The position numbers were made by a program, and so were the translations under genes. The notes below the pieces were generated by a model. That model saw nothing but the letters and a program-made list of their open reading frames with translations. It was not told where the DNA came from and did no database searches. From the NCBI RefSeq assembly GCF_900111455.1, contig NZ_FOIE01000001.1, positions 917,731 through 981,730 of the forward strand: 64,000 nt of DNA, in the 5' to 3' direction. The stretch comes from Geodermatophilus poikilotrophus (GTDB taxonomy: Bacteria > Actinomycetota > Actinomycetes > Mycobacteriales > Geodermatophilaceae). Shown here piece after piece: positions 26,649-35,994 of the stretch; position 1 is the stretch's first letter; the number at the start of each line of letters is the position of its first letter.

Positions 26649-27457
26649 CGCTGCCCCCCGAGGACCGCGCCGCCCGGGCGGCCGCGGCGGGCTCCCCCAC
26701 GCCGGACGTCGTGGTCGAGCCCGACGCCGACCGGCTGGCCCGCGCCGTCGCCACGGCGCTGGTCGCCCGGTTGGCCGCCGCGCAGGCCGTGCACGGGACG
26801 GCGACGGTCGTCCTCACCGGCGGGGGCATCGGCACCGCCGTCCTCGAGCGGGTGGCCGACCTGGTGCGCGAGCCGGCGCGCGAGCGGGTGGACTGGACCG
26901 CGGTCGACGTCTGGTGGGGCGACGAGCGCTGGGTGCCCGCCGACGACGGCGACCGCAACGAGCTGGGCGCGCGGCGGGCGCTGCTGGACCCGGCCGGTGT
27001 CCCGGCGGAGCGCGTCCACGCCGTGCCGGCCTCCGACGCCGGCTTCGGCGAGCCCGAGGACGCCGCCGCCTGGTACGCCGACCAGCTGGCCGCCGCGGCG
27101 CCGGAGGGGCAGCCGCTCCCCCGCATCGACCTGCTGCTGCTCGGCATGGGCCCCGAGGGGCACGTGGCGTCGGTCTTCCCCGGGACCCCGGCGGTGTCCG
27201 ACGAGCGCGCCGTGTTCGCGGTGCGCGACTGCCCCAAGCCGCCGCCGACCCGGGTCAGCCTCGGCTTCTCCGCGATCAACGCGGCGGAGGAGGTGTGGCT
27301 GCTGGTCTCCGGCGCGGCCAAGGCGCCGGCCGTGGCACGGGCGCTGACCGGTGGTGCGACGCCCGAGGAGCTGCCTGCGGCCGGGGTGCACGGGCGCCGG
27401 GCGACCCGCTGGCTGCTGGACGCCGAGGCCGCCGGGGAGCTCGCCGGTCAGGGCTGA
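26645..27457 (+). CDS. pgl: 6-phosphogluconolactonase
   Basis: A 270-residue lactonase hydrolysing 6-phosphogluconolactone, the step after Zwf. Sugar-isomerase-like fold with LTGGGIGTAVLERV, the conserved WWGDERWVPADDGDRNE segment and LLLGMGPEGHVASVFPG, which holds the catalytic Asp/His neighbourhood. The GTG overlaps the opcA stop, which settles the start. Final gene of the pentose phosphate block. Confidence 0.93.
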   Translation: MTLPPEDRAARAAAAGSPTPDVVVEPDADRLARAVATALVARLAAAQAVHGTATVVLTGGGIGTAVLERVADLVREPARERVDWTAVDVWWGDERWVPADDGDRNELGARRALLDPAGVPAERVHAVPASDAGFGEPEDAAAWYADQLAAAAPEGQPLPRIDLLLLGMGPEGHVASVFPGTPAVSDERAVFAVRDCPKPPPTRVSLGFSAINAAEEVWLLVSGAAKAPAVARALTGGATPEELPAAGVHGRRATRWLLDAEAAGELAGQG

Positions 27458-27557
27458 GCGGGGGCGGCGGACCCTGGTGGGCGCGGTGCCGCAGGGGCAC
27501 ACTGCGGTCCGCGCCCGGTAGCCGCCCGGCCGCCGTCCCACCGCAGTGGAGACCGTG

Positions 27558-27716
27558 ATGACGCTCCCCGCCCCGGCCGTCCGCCACACGCCCCGTCAGG
27601 CGCCGGTCGACCTCCCCGTCGCACCCCCCGGGCACCCGGGCTGCTACTGGAACTGGGAGCGGGCGACCTGGGTGGCGTGGACGGCCGTGCCCCACCCGCG
27701 ACCGCCACAGGAGTGA
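27558..27716 (+). CDS. small ORF of 52 codons, unknown
   Basis: A possible small protein not assignable to a family. It is Pro-rich in its first half, then has an aromatic patch GCYWNWERATWVAW, which is an unusual composition for chance translation of high-GC DNA. GGAG lies eight bases before the ATG and a GTG directly precedes it. It ends just before a repeat element that belongs to the convergent rbpA. Could be real or spurious; only the ribosome site and the Trp cluster support it. Confidence 0.4.
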   Translation: MTLPAPAVRHTPRQAPVDLPVAPPGHPGCYWNWERATWVAWTAVPHPRPPQE

Positions 27717-27721
27717 GGCCC

Positions 27722-27826
27722 GGCACCTCTGCAGGGGCCCGCCGCGCGCCCCGCCCCGGGCTCACCCCGAGCCTGCGAGGGATGAGGAGGACGGGGTCCT
27801 TCCACGGGTGGGGCGGAGGGGTCCCC
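27722..27826 (-). repeat. 3'-end palindromic repeat, copy after rbpA
   Basis: Read in the rbpA direction: AAGGACCCCGTCCTCCTCA, then TCGCAGGCTCGGGGTGAG and a degenerate distal arm near GGCCCCTGCAGAGG. The element starts 26 bases past the stop, with an extra GGGGACCCC-like stretch in between. More decayed than other copies. Confidence 0.6.
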
Positions 27827-28168
27827 TCAGGCGCCGCGGCGGGCCCGCAGCTTGGCCAGGGCCTCCTCGAGGAGGGCGTCGCCGTCGGCGTCGCTGCGCC
27901 GTTCGCGGACGTAGGCCAGGTGGGTCTTGTAGGGCTCGGTGCGCGGCGCGGGCGGCGGGGCCGCTTGGTCCTGGCCGGCGGGGAGACCGCAGCGCGGGCA
28001 GTCCCACAACTCGGGCACCTCGGCGTCCGAGGCGAAGGACACCGGCGTCTCGTGCCCCTGGGCACACCAGAACGGCACCCGCCGGCGGGGAGCGGCCTCG
28101 CCGCGCTCGGCCTCCCCCATCGGCCCGGCGCCCACTCGGGTGCCCCGGATCGCGTTACCACCAGCCAC
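27827..28168 (-). CDS. rbpA: RNA polymerase-binding protein RbpA
   Basis: A 113-residue RbpA, which binds RNA polymerase and group 1 sigma factors and stabilises the open complex; found only in actinobacteria. The start MAGGNAIRGTRVGAGPMGE, the zinc-type core with FWCAQGHET and WDCPRCGLPAG, and the C-terminal sigma-interacting helix (THLAYVRERRSDADGDALLEEAL) are all present. GTG at 28168 has AGGGGG six bases ahead. Its presence is good evidence for an actinobacterium. Confidence 0.95.
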   Translation of the reverse strand: MAGGNAIRGTRVGAGPMGEAERGEAAPRRRVPFWCAQGHETPVSFASDAEVPELWDCPRCGLPAGQDQAAPPPAPRTEPYKTHLAYVRERRSDADGDALLEEALAKLRARRGA

Positions 28169-28304
28169 GAGTGCCCCCTGTGCGTCTCAGCGGTGTGCAG
28201 CGACCAGTGGTCGCCGGGGCAGTCTATGGGCTGGATCTTGCTGTGCAGAGGACTTTGGTCCCGGTGACCTCGGCGTTCACCGCGGCAACGGGCTGGCACG
28301 GACC

Positions 28305-28497
28305 TGCGCCGGGGTCCCGCGCGAGCCCGGTGACGGAGTGGAAGCGCCACCCTTCAGGGTCCCGCGCTGAGCGAGCGAGGCGTGGGGGGAACGGCCCCGT
28401 CCAGAGGCTCGCCGCGAGCCCGGTAACGGAGTGGAACGGCCACCCTTCAGGGTCCCGCGCCGAGCGAGCGAGGCGTGGGGGGAAGGGTGGTCCTCTT
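28305..28497 (-). repeat. tandem 3'-end palindromic repeats after secG
   Basis: Two full copies and one half copy in a row between secG and rbpA (the gap is 329 bases). The first, starting four bases after the secG TGA, has arms CCACCCTT and AAGGGTGG around CCTCGCTCGCTCGGCGCGGG. The second has a nearly identical core and a mixed arm. The third is only CACCGGGCTCGCG plus a decayed arm. The rest of the gap holds only the rbpA promoter region. Confidence 0.75.
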
Positions 28498-28731
28498 TCA
28501 GACCTTGAGCAGGATGCCCAGGCCGACGATGCAGACCGTCCAGATCAGGCCGATGAACACGGTGAGCCGGTTGAGGTTCTTCTCGACCACCGAGGAGCCG
28601 GACAGCTGCGAGGAGACCGCACCGCCGAACATCGAGGACAGGCCCCCGCCCTTGCCGCGGTGCAACAGGATCAGCACCACGAGGAGCACGCTGGTGAGCA
28701 CCAGCAGCACGTTGAGGACCAGCTCGACCAT
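28498..28731 (-). CDS. secG: preprotein translocase subunit SecG
   Basis: A 77-residue membrane protein with two helices (about 3-22 and 57-75) joined by the Gly/Ser-rich loop RGKGGGLSSMFGG, diagnostic of SecG, the accessory subunit of the SecYEG channel. It normally follows tpiA directly in actinobacteria; here a solute-binding protein gene lies between them. Confidence 0.93.
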   Translation of the reverse strand: MVELVLNVLLVLTSVLLVVLILLHRGKGGGLSSMFGGAVSSQLSGSSVVEKNLNRLTVFIGLIWTVCIVGLGILLKV

Positions 28732-28766
28732 GCCCCGAGGGTAACCGACCGCCGACGTCCTCCCGG

Positions 28767-30551
28767 TCAGCGGACGCCGGCGGTGGCCAGGTCGTAGCTC
28801 GTGTACGGGCCCATCACCACGCCGTTGCGCAGCCGCTGGCCGGCCAGCAGCTGCACCCGCGACTCGGCCAGCGGCACGTACGCGCCGGTCGCGGTGGCGG
28901 CCGTCGCCACCTCGCGCCAGGCCGCGCGGGCGGCCTCGGGGTCGCCGGCGGCGGCGCGGGCGGCGTCGATGAGCCCGTCCACGGTGGGGTCCCTCAGGCG
29001 GGCGAAGTTGGTGTTGCCGACGGTGCTGACCGACCGGCCGTCGACCAGCGGCACGAGGAACGAGCCGGGGGTCGGGAAGTCGGCGGTCCAGGTGGCCAGC
29101 ACGATGCCGATCCCGTTGTCGCGGACCCGGTCGGGGTTGCCGACCTCGGTCGCGTAGAAGCTCGGCGCGTCCAGCGCCCGCACCTCGGCCTGGATGCCGA
29201 TGCGGGACAGCTGCCCGGCCACCTCCTCGGCCACGGCCACGCCGGTCGGGGCGTCCGGGACGGCGAGCACGGTGCCGAAGCCCTCCGGGCGGCCGCAGGC
29301 GGCCAGGGACTCCGTGGCGGTGGCCGGGTCGGCGGTCGGGTCGGGCTCCTCCGGCCCGCCGTCCACGCCGCGCGGCCACAGCTGGGAGGTGCGCACGGCC
29401 TCCGCGGGGCCGCCGAGGACCTCCTGGACCGCCGCGCGGTCCACGACGGCGGCCACCGCGGCCCGGCAGGCCGGGTCGTCGAACGGCGGGACGTCCGTCG
29501 GCAGCGCGAGCAGCCGGACGACGTTGTTGGTCACCTCGTCGATCCGGTCGACCAGCCGGACCTCGCCGGTGTCCTCGCCCAGCCGGGCGGTGGTCGGTGC
29601 CTGGATGCCGGCGCCGGAGACGTCGACGTCGGCGGACCCGGCCAGCAGCGCCTGGTCGCGCTGCACACCGGTCAGCCCAGTGCGCACGACGACCCGGTCG
29701 GGCAGCGCGGTGCGGACGCCGTCGGTGGCCGGGTCCCACTGCGGGTTGCGCTCGAGCACGATGCCCGTGACGTCGTCCCGCGTGGCGACCAGGTAGGGGC
29801 CGGAGGAGACCGGGTCGCGGCCGTAGTCGGCGCCGGTGTCGTGGTCCGCCGGGACCGGGCTGCTCGAGGGCAGCGCCATGACGTACGGGAAGTCCGGCTG
29901 GGGCGCGCGCAGCCGGAAGGTGATGGTGCGGTCGTCGGGCGTCTCGACCGAGGCCAGGCCCAGCCGGCCGGGTGTCTCGTCCTGGTACGGGCCGGCGTAG
30001 GGGTTGCCCGGGTCGTCGAGCAGCTCGACCACGCGGGTCGGGCCGCCGACGACCACGTCCGAGGCGAACGAGCGCTCGATGCCGTACTTGACGTCGCGCG
30101 AGGTGACCGGCTGGCCGGTCTCGAACCGCACCCCGTCGCGGAGGGTGAAGGTCCAGGTGGTCCCGCCGTCGGGGGTGGTGCCCAGGTCGGTCGCGAGGTC
30201 GGGCTCCAGCTCGTCGGTGCGGCCGGGCTCGGAGGAGTAGCTGACCAGGGTGCGGGTGTAGAGCCGCATGAGGTTCCACACGCCGGGGAGGTAGGAGCGC
30301 TGCGGGTCGAGGCTGTCGACCTCGCCGGTCACCACCCGCAGCGTGCCCCCGACGGCCTCGGACGGCGCCCGGACCCCGGTGACGCCGGCATCCGGACCGC
30401 CGCCGAAGACGGGGAGGGTGGCGCGGTCCTCGCCGGCGTTGGCGCAGCTGACCGCCACCCCGACCACCAGCAGGACGACGGCGGCGATGCCCGCCACCCG
30501 GCCGCGGGTGCCCCGCGCCCAGGCGGGGCCCCGCTCCAGCGTGCTGTCCAC
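28767..30551 (-). CDS. family 5 (peptide-type) solute-binding lipoprotein
   Basis: A 594-residue extracytoplasmic binding protein of the DppA/OppA class. A basic N-terminus and hydrophobic segment (residues 18-36) end in AVSC, an acceptable lipobox, so the mature protein would be lipid-anchored. Family segments: LRVVTGEVDSLDPQRSYLPG, TFTLRDGVRFETGQPVTSRDVKYGIERS, VSSGPYLVATR and PLAESRVQLLAGQRLRNG. No permease or ATPase gene is nearby, so it is an orphan that must use a distant transporter. GTG at 30551 is preceded by GGAGCGGG. It lies 33 bases from tpiA and 35 from secG, apparently within that operon. Confidence 0.88.
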   Translation of the reverse strand: MDSTLERGPAWARGTRGRVAGIAAVVLLVVGVAVSCANAGEDRATLPVFGGGPDAGVTGVRAPSEAVGGTLRVVTGEVDSLDPQRSYLPGVWNLMRLYTRTLVSYSSEPGRTDELEPDLATDLGTTPDGGTTWTFTLRDGVRFETGQPVTSRDVKYGIERSFASDVVVGGPTRVVELLDDPGNPYAGPYQDETPGRLGLASVETPDDRTITFRLRAPQPDFPYVMALPSSSPVPADHDTGADYGRDPVSSGPYLVATRDDVTGIVLERNPQWDPATDGVRTALPDRVVVRTGLTGVQRDQALLAGSADVDVSGAGIQAPTTARLGEDTGEVRLVDRIDEVTNNVVRLLALPTDVPPFDDPACRAAVAAVVDRAAVQEVLGGPAEAVRTSQLWPRGVDGGPEEPDPTADPATATESLAACGRPEGFGTVLAVPDAPTGVAVAEEVAGQLSRIGIQAEVRALDAPSFYATEVGNPDRVRDNGIGIVLATWTADFPTPGSFLVPLVDGRSVSTVGNTNFARLRDPTVDGLIDAARAAAGDPEAARAAWREVATAATATGAYVPLAESRVQLLAGQRLRNGVVMGPYTSYDLATAGVR

Positions 30552-30584
30552 TCCACCCGCTCCCCGCCCGTCCGGCGGCGGCGG

Positions 30585-31442
30585 TCAGCCGACGTCGGCG
30601 GCTGTCCGACAGATCTGCGCGAACTCGTCGGCGTCCAGGCTGGCGCCACCGACGAGTGCACCGTCGACGTCCGGCCCGGCCAGGATCCCGGCCGTGTTCG
30701 CGGCCTTCACCGACCCGCCGTAGAGGATACGGACGACCCCGGCCGTGTCGGCGCCGAAACGCTCGGCGAGCCGTGACCGCAGGGCACCGCACACCTCCTG
30801 AGCGTCCTCGGGCGTGGCCACCTCGCCGGTGCCGATCGCCCACACCGGCTCGTAGGCGATGACGACCCCTCCGCCGGACCCGGGACCCCCACCGCCCCCC
30901 GTGCTCGCACCGGAACCGGTGAGCTGCTCGGCGCTCAGCCCCTCCAGGGCCGCGTCGAGCTGGGCGGTGCAGTGCGCGACGTGCTCGCCGGCGCGGCGGA
31001 CCTCCAACCCCTCACCCACGCACAGGATCGGGACCAAGCCGTGCCGGAGCGCCGCCTGCACCTTGCCGGCCACCACGGCGTCGTCCTCACCGTGCAGCGC
31101 GCGCCGCTCGGAGTGGCCGACGACGACGTACCGGCAGGCCAGCGCCGCGAGCATCGCGCCGCTGACCTCGCCGGTGTAGGCGCCGGAGTCCTGCACGGAG
31201 AGGTCCTGCGCGCCGTAGCCGATCTCCAGCTTGTCGCCGTTGACGAGCGTCTGCACGCTCCGCAGCGCGGTGAACGGCGGGAGGACGACGACCTCGGCGG
31301 CCTCCAGCTCGGGCTCCTTGAGGCTGAAGGCGAGCTTCTGCACCATCCCGATCGCCTCGAGGTGGGTGAGGTTCATCTTCCAGTTGCCGGCGATGAGCGG
31401 CCGGCGCCCCTCGCGGCGGGCCGAGGTCCCCCTGCGTGCCAT
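30585..31442 (-). CDS. tpiA: triosephosphate isomerase
   Basis: A 285-residue TIM barrel interconverting dihydroxyacetone phosphate and glyceraldehyde-3-phosphate. Catalytic Lys22 (AGNWKMN), His110 (VGHSERR) and Glu198 ([11 protein letters not shown]) are intact, as is the phosphate loop [12 protein letters not shown]. Residues about 175-192 form a Gly/Ser-rich insertion (with runs of five and three Gly) just before the Glu strand, absent from usual TpiA proteins, which explains the extra length. AGGAGGAC precedes the ATG. Confidence 0.93.
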   Translation of the reverse strand: MARRGTSARREGRRPLIAGNWKMNLTHLEAIGMVQKLAFSLKEPELEAAEVVVLPPFTALRSVQTLVNGDKLEIGYGAQDLSVQDSGAYTGEVSGAMLAALACRYVVVGHSERRALHGEDDAVVAGKVQAALRHGLVPILCVGEGLEVRRAGEHVAHCTAQLDAALEGLSAEQLTGSGASTGGGGGPGSGGGVVIAYEPVWAIGTGEVATPEDAQEVCGALRSRLAERFGADTAGVVRILYGGSVKAANTAGILAGPDVDGALVGGASLDADEFAQICRTAADVG

Positions 31443-31457
31443 GTCCGTCCTCCTCGC

Positions 31458-32651
31458 TCAGTCGGCCAGGACCGCGAGGCCGGGCAGCTCCCGGCCCTCG
31501 AGGTACTCCAGCGACGCGCCGCCGCCGGTGCTGATGTGGCCGTAGGCGGCCTCGTCGAGCCCGAGCTGGCGCACCGCGGCGGCCGAGTCGCCGCCGCCGA
31601 CGACGGACAGGCCGTCGACCGCGGCCACCGCACCGGCCACCCCGCGGGTGCCGGCCTGGAACGGCGCGAGCTCGAACACGCCCATGGGCCCGTTCCAGAA
31701 GACGGTGCGGGCACCGCCCAGCTCGCGGCCGAAGGCCTCGACCGTGCGCGGGCCGATGTCCAGGCCCATCTGGTCGTCCGGGATGGACTCGACCGGGACG
31801 GTGGTCGTCTCCACGTCCGCGCTGAACTCCGGCGCGCAGACGACGTCGAGCGGCAGCACGATGCGGTCGCCGGCCTCGGCGAGCAACCGCCGGCAGGTCT
31901 CGACCTGGTCGGCCTCCAGCAGCGACGTCCCGACCCCGTGGCCCTGGGCGGCCAGGAAGGTGAAGCACATGCCGCCGCCGACCAGCAGCCGGTCGACCTT
32001 GGGCAGCAGCGCCTCGATGACGGCCAGCTTGTCGCTGACCTTCGAGCCGCCGAGCACCACGACGTAGGGCCGCTCCGGGTCCCGGGTCAGCCGGGTGAGC
32101 ACGTCGAGCTCGGTGGCGACCAGCCGGCCGGCGACGTGCGGCAGCCGCAGCGCCACGTCGTACACCGAGGCGTGCTTGCGGTGCACCGCGCCGAAGGCGT
32201 CGTCGACGAAGGTGTCGGCGAGGGCGGCGAACCGATCGGCCAGCCCGCCGCGCTCGGCGTCGTCCTTCGACGTCTCCGCGGCCTCGAAGCGGACGTTCTC
32301 CAGCAGCAGGACCTCGCCGTCGCCGAGCCGACCGGCCCTCGCCTGCGCGTCCTCGCCGGCGACGTCGTCGGCCAGCGGCACCTCGGTGCCGAGCAGCTCA
32401 CCGAGCCGGGCGGCGACCGGCGCCAGCGAGTACTGCGGGTCCGGCGCGCCCTTGGGCCGGCCGAGGTGGGCGGCGACGACGACGCGGGCCCCGGCCTCGC
32501 GCAGCGCCTGCAGCGTGGGCAGGCTGGCGCGGATCCGGCCGTCGTCGGTGATGGCCCGGGTGGTCTTGTCCAGCGGGACGTTCAGGTCGGCGCGCACGAG
32601 CACGCGCCGACCCGAGACGCCCTCGGCGAGCAGGTCGTCGAGGGAACGCAT
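31458..32651 (-). CDS. pgk: phosphoglycerate kinase
   Basis: A 397-residue two-domain kinase making ATP in lower glycolysis. Substrate-site motifs [12 protein letters not shown] and HLGRPKG, the hinge region [10 protein letters not shown], and the nucleotide site GPMGVFE and [10 protein letters not shown] are present. ATG at 32651. Eleven bases separate it from the gap stop codon and 15 from the tpiA start, so it sits in the middle of a gap-pgk-tpiA operon. Confidence 0.95.
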   Translation of the reverse strand: MRSLDDLLAEGVSGRRVLVRADLNVPLDKTTRAITDDGRIRASLPTLQALREAGARVVVAAHLGRPKGAPDPQYSLAPVAARLGELLGTEVPLADDVAGEDAQARAGRLGDGEVLLLENVRFEAAETSKDDAERGGLADRFAALADTFVDDAFGAVHRKHASVYDVALRLPHVAGRLVATELDVLTRLTRDPERPYVVVLGGSKVSDKLAVIEALLPKVDRLLVGGGMCFTFLAAQGHGVGTSLLEADQVETCRRLLAEAGDRIVLPLDVVCAPEFSADVETTTVPVESIPDDQMGLDIGPRTVEAFGRELGGARTVFWNGPMGVFELAPFQAGTRGVAGAVAAVDGLSVVGGGDSAAAVRQLGLDEAAYGHISTGGGASLEYLEGRELPGLAVLAD

Positions 32652-32662
32652 GGCGCGCCGCG

Positions 32663-33760
<1,098 letters not shown>

Positions 33761-33778
33761 TCGGTCCGGACACGACGC

Positions 33779-33810
33779 GGCCCGAGTCGCCCGACAGAGC
33801 GACCCGGGCC
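33779..33810 (-). terminator. hairpin terminator between whiA and gap
   Basis: Twelve-base-pair stem with one G-U pair (minus strand GGCCCGGGTCGC with GCGACTCGGGCC), eight-base loop. It directly follows the palindromic repeat copy after whiA. Confidence 0.7.
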
Positions 33811-33885
33811 CGGTGACAGGCTGGAACGGCCCTCCTGCAGGGCCCCGCCGCGAGCCTGCGAGCGGTGGTGGGCAGGAGGGTCCTC
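33811..33885 (-). repeat. 3'-end palindromic repeat, copy after whiA
   Basis: One of the best preserved copies. In whiA direction it starts right after the TGA: GAGGACC, arms CCCTCCTGC and GCAGGAGGG (perfect), core CCACCGCTCGCAGGC then TCGCGGCGGG, end GGCCGTTCCAG. A second hairpin follows at once. Confidence 0.8.
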
Positions 33886-34866
33886 TCACTGGGTGAGCAT
33901 GTCCTCGGTCACGACCGACTCGGTGTCGGGGATGCCGAGGTCCTTGGCCCGCTTGTCGGCCATGGCCAGCAGCCGGCGGATCCGGCCGGCGACGGCGTCC
34001 TTGGTCATCGGCGGGTCGGCGCGCTGGCCGAGCTCCTCCAGCGACGCCTGGCCGTGCTCCAGCCGCAGCCGGCCGGCGACCAGCAGGTGCTCGGGGGCGT
34101 CGCCGTCGAGGATCTCCAGCGCCCGCTCCACGCGGGCGCTGGCCGCGACCGCCGCCCGGGCCGAGCGGCGCAGGTTGGCGTCGTCGAAGTTGGCCAGCCG
34201 GTTGGCGGTGGCCCGGACCTCGCGGCGCATCCGCCGCTCCTCCCAGGCCATCACCGCGTCGTGGGCGCCCATGCGGGTGAGCAGCGCGCTGATCGCGTCG
34301 CCGTCGCGGACGACCACCCGGTCGGCGCCGCGCACCTCGCGGGCCTTGGCGGCGATGCCGAGCCGGCGGGCCGCGCCCACCAGCGCCATCGCGGCCTCGG
34401 GGCCCGGGCAGGTGACCTCCAGGGAGGAGGAGCGGCCGGGCTCGGTCAGCGAGCCGTGCGCGAGGAAGGCCCCCCGCCAGGCGGCCTCGGCGTCGTTGAG
34501 GCCGCCGCTGACCACCGACGGCGGCAGCCCGCGGACCGGGCGGCCGCGCTGGTCGACCAGGCCGGTCTGCCGGGCCAGGCCCTCGCCGTGCTTCGCGATG
34601 CGGACCAGGTAGCGCACCCCGCGGCGGATGTTGCCGCCCGCCAGCACGCTGACCCCGCTCGTGTAGCCGTAGACCTCGCTGATGTCGCGGCGCAGCCGGC
34701 GCGCCACCGAGCCGGTGTCGAGCTCGGCCTCGATGACCACTCGACCACCGACGATGTGCAGGCCGCCGCTGAAGCGGAGCAGCGCCGTGACCTCCGCCTT
34801 GCGCTCGGAGGTCTTCGTGCACTCCACACGCGACAGCTCGTCCTTGACCATGGCCGTCATCGCCAT
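33886..34866 (-). CDS. whiA: sporulation/division regulator WhiA
   Basis: A 326-residue WhiA: an N-terminal degenerate LAGLIDADG endonuclease-like domain joined to a C-terminal helix-turn-helix. In streptomycetes it controls sporulation septation, and it is conserved in non-sporulating Gram-positives. The start [35 protein letters not shown], and the C-terminal [28 protein letters not shown] are diagnostic. The ATG at 34866 is preferred for its GGGGGTGG site; an in-frame ATG at 34881 would add five residues. It lies 27 bases from yvcK, in the conserved uvrC-rapZ-yvcK-whiA order. Confidence 0.93.
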   Translation of the reverse strand: MAMTAMVKDELSRVECTKTSERKAEVTALLRFSGGLHIVGGRVVIEAELDTGSVARRLRRDISEVYGYTSGVSVLAGGNIRRGVRYLVRIAKHGEGLARQTGLVDQRGRPVRGLPPSVVSGGLNDAEAAWRGAFLAHGSLTEPGRSSSLEVTCPGPEAAMALVGAARRLGIAAKAREVRGADRVVVRDGDAISALLTRMGAHDAVMAWEERRMRREVRATANRLANFDDANLRRSARAAVAASARVERALEILDGDAPEHLLVAGRLRLEHGQASLEELGQRADPPMTKDAVAGRIRRLLAMADKRAKDLGIPDTESVVTEDMLTQ

Positions 34867-34893
34867 GCCGTCCACCCCCATGTTCCCCCGGGC

Positions 34894-35994
34894 TCACCAA
34901 GCCCCATGTGCGGCGTTCCCTTCGTCTCCCTCTCGTACCGGTCCCGGTACGAGAGGTTGCGGTACCCGCTCGCCAATTTCCATGCCCTGTCGCGCCGCGA
35001 CCACGGACCGGAGCGCCTCGCGGAGAGCTCCGGCCAGGCGCACCGGGTCGTGTCGCGGCACGCCGCGGTCCTCGGCGACCGGGGCCAGGACGAGCTCGGC
35101 ACCGCACTCACGTACCGCAGACAGGAGACCACGGCGGTCAACCACCGACGCCTCATCGGCGATCACAGTGTGCAATGCCACTCCGCCGAGATGGCTCTGC
35201 AGCACGAACAGGTGCTCCTCCGGCGAGAAGCCGTCGGTCTCCCCCGGCTGGGGCTCGAGGTTGAGGACGACGACCACCCGGGCGCGGCTGGCGGCGAGGG
35301 CGTCCCGCAACCGCGGCACCAGCAGGTGCGGCAGCACCGACGTGTACCAGGAGCCGGGGCCCAGCGAGACGACGTCGGCGGTGGCGATGGCGTCGAGCAC
35401 GTCGGGGTGCACCGGCGGGTCGGCCGGGGACAGGAGGATCTCGCGCACCCGTCCCGGCGTCGTGGCGATCGCCACCTGACCGCGGATGGTGCGGGCGCGC
35501 GCCGGGTCGTCGGGGTCGGTGCTCTCCACCTGCGCGACCAGGTCCAGGGGGACGTCGGCCATCGGCAGCACCCGCCCGCGGGCGCCCAGCAGCCGGCACA
35601 CGTCGTCCAGCGCCCGGACGGTGTCCCCACCGTGCATCTCGACGAGCCCGGTCAGCACCAGGTTGCCCACCGGGTGCCCGGCGAGGACGCCGCTGCCGCC
35701 GAGGCGGTGCTGCAGGAGCGCGGCCATCCGGCGGGTGTCGGCGTCGTCGCCGGCCAGCGCGGTCAGTGCCATCCGCAGGTCGCCCGGCGGCAGGACCGGC
35801 ATCTCCCGCCGGATCCGCCCGGAGGAGCCGCCGTCGTCCGCGACGGTGACGACCGCGGTCAGGTCCGGCGTGATCCGGCGCCAGGCGGCGAGCGCCGCCG
35901 CCAGCCCGTGACCGCCGCCGAAGGCGACCATGCGCGGCGGCCGGACCGCGGCCCCGTCCGGTCCGGCGGACGGGGCGTGCCCCGGGGCGCCCAC
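34894..35994 (-). CDS. YvcK/CofD-like gluconeogenesis factor
   Basis: A 366-residue protein of the YvcK branch of the CofD family, which binds UDP-sugars and affects gluconeogenic growth and cell shape in Gram-positives; the biochemical activity is unsettled. Visible landmarks: VAFGGGHGLAAAL at the N-terminus, VTVADDGGSSGRIRRE, PPGDLRMALTALAG, GNLVLTGL and LGPGSWYTSVLPHLL. GTG at 35994 shares one base with the rapZ TAG (TAGTG). The last 25 codons contain a perfect inverted repeat and diverge from the family pattern. Confidence 0.9.
   Translation of the reverse strand: MGAPGHAPSAGPDGAAVRPPRMVAFGGGHGLAAALAAWRRITPDLTAVVTVADDGGSSGRIRREMPVLPPGDLRMALTALAGDDADTRRMAALLQHRLGGSGVLAGHPVGNLVLTGLVEMHGGDTVRALDDVCRLLGARGRVLPMADVPLDLVAQVESTDPDDPARARTIRGQVAIATTPGRVREILLSPADPPVHPDVLDAIATADVVSLGPGSWYTSVLPHLLVPRLRDALAASRARVVVVLNLEPQPGETDGFSPEEHLFVLQSHLGGVALHTVIADEASVVDRRGLLSAVRECGAELVLAPVAEDRGVPRHDPVRLAGALREALRSVVAARQGMEIGERVPQPLVPGPVREGDEGNAAHGAW
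34929..34956. repeat. perfect 13-bp inverted repeat at the yvcK 3' end
   Basis: CCTCTCGTACCGG and its exact reverse complement separated by two bases (TC). It is inside the last codons of yvcK, 35 bases before the stop and 63 before the whiA start. It could form an RNA hairpin or a dimeric protein site. Confidence 0.8.

Noticed and set aside
28305..28497. CRISPR array suggested by tandem repeats
   Set aside because: Repeat units are long, palindromic, diverged and lack uniform unique spacers, and no cas gene is present.
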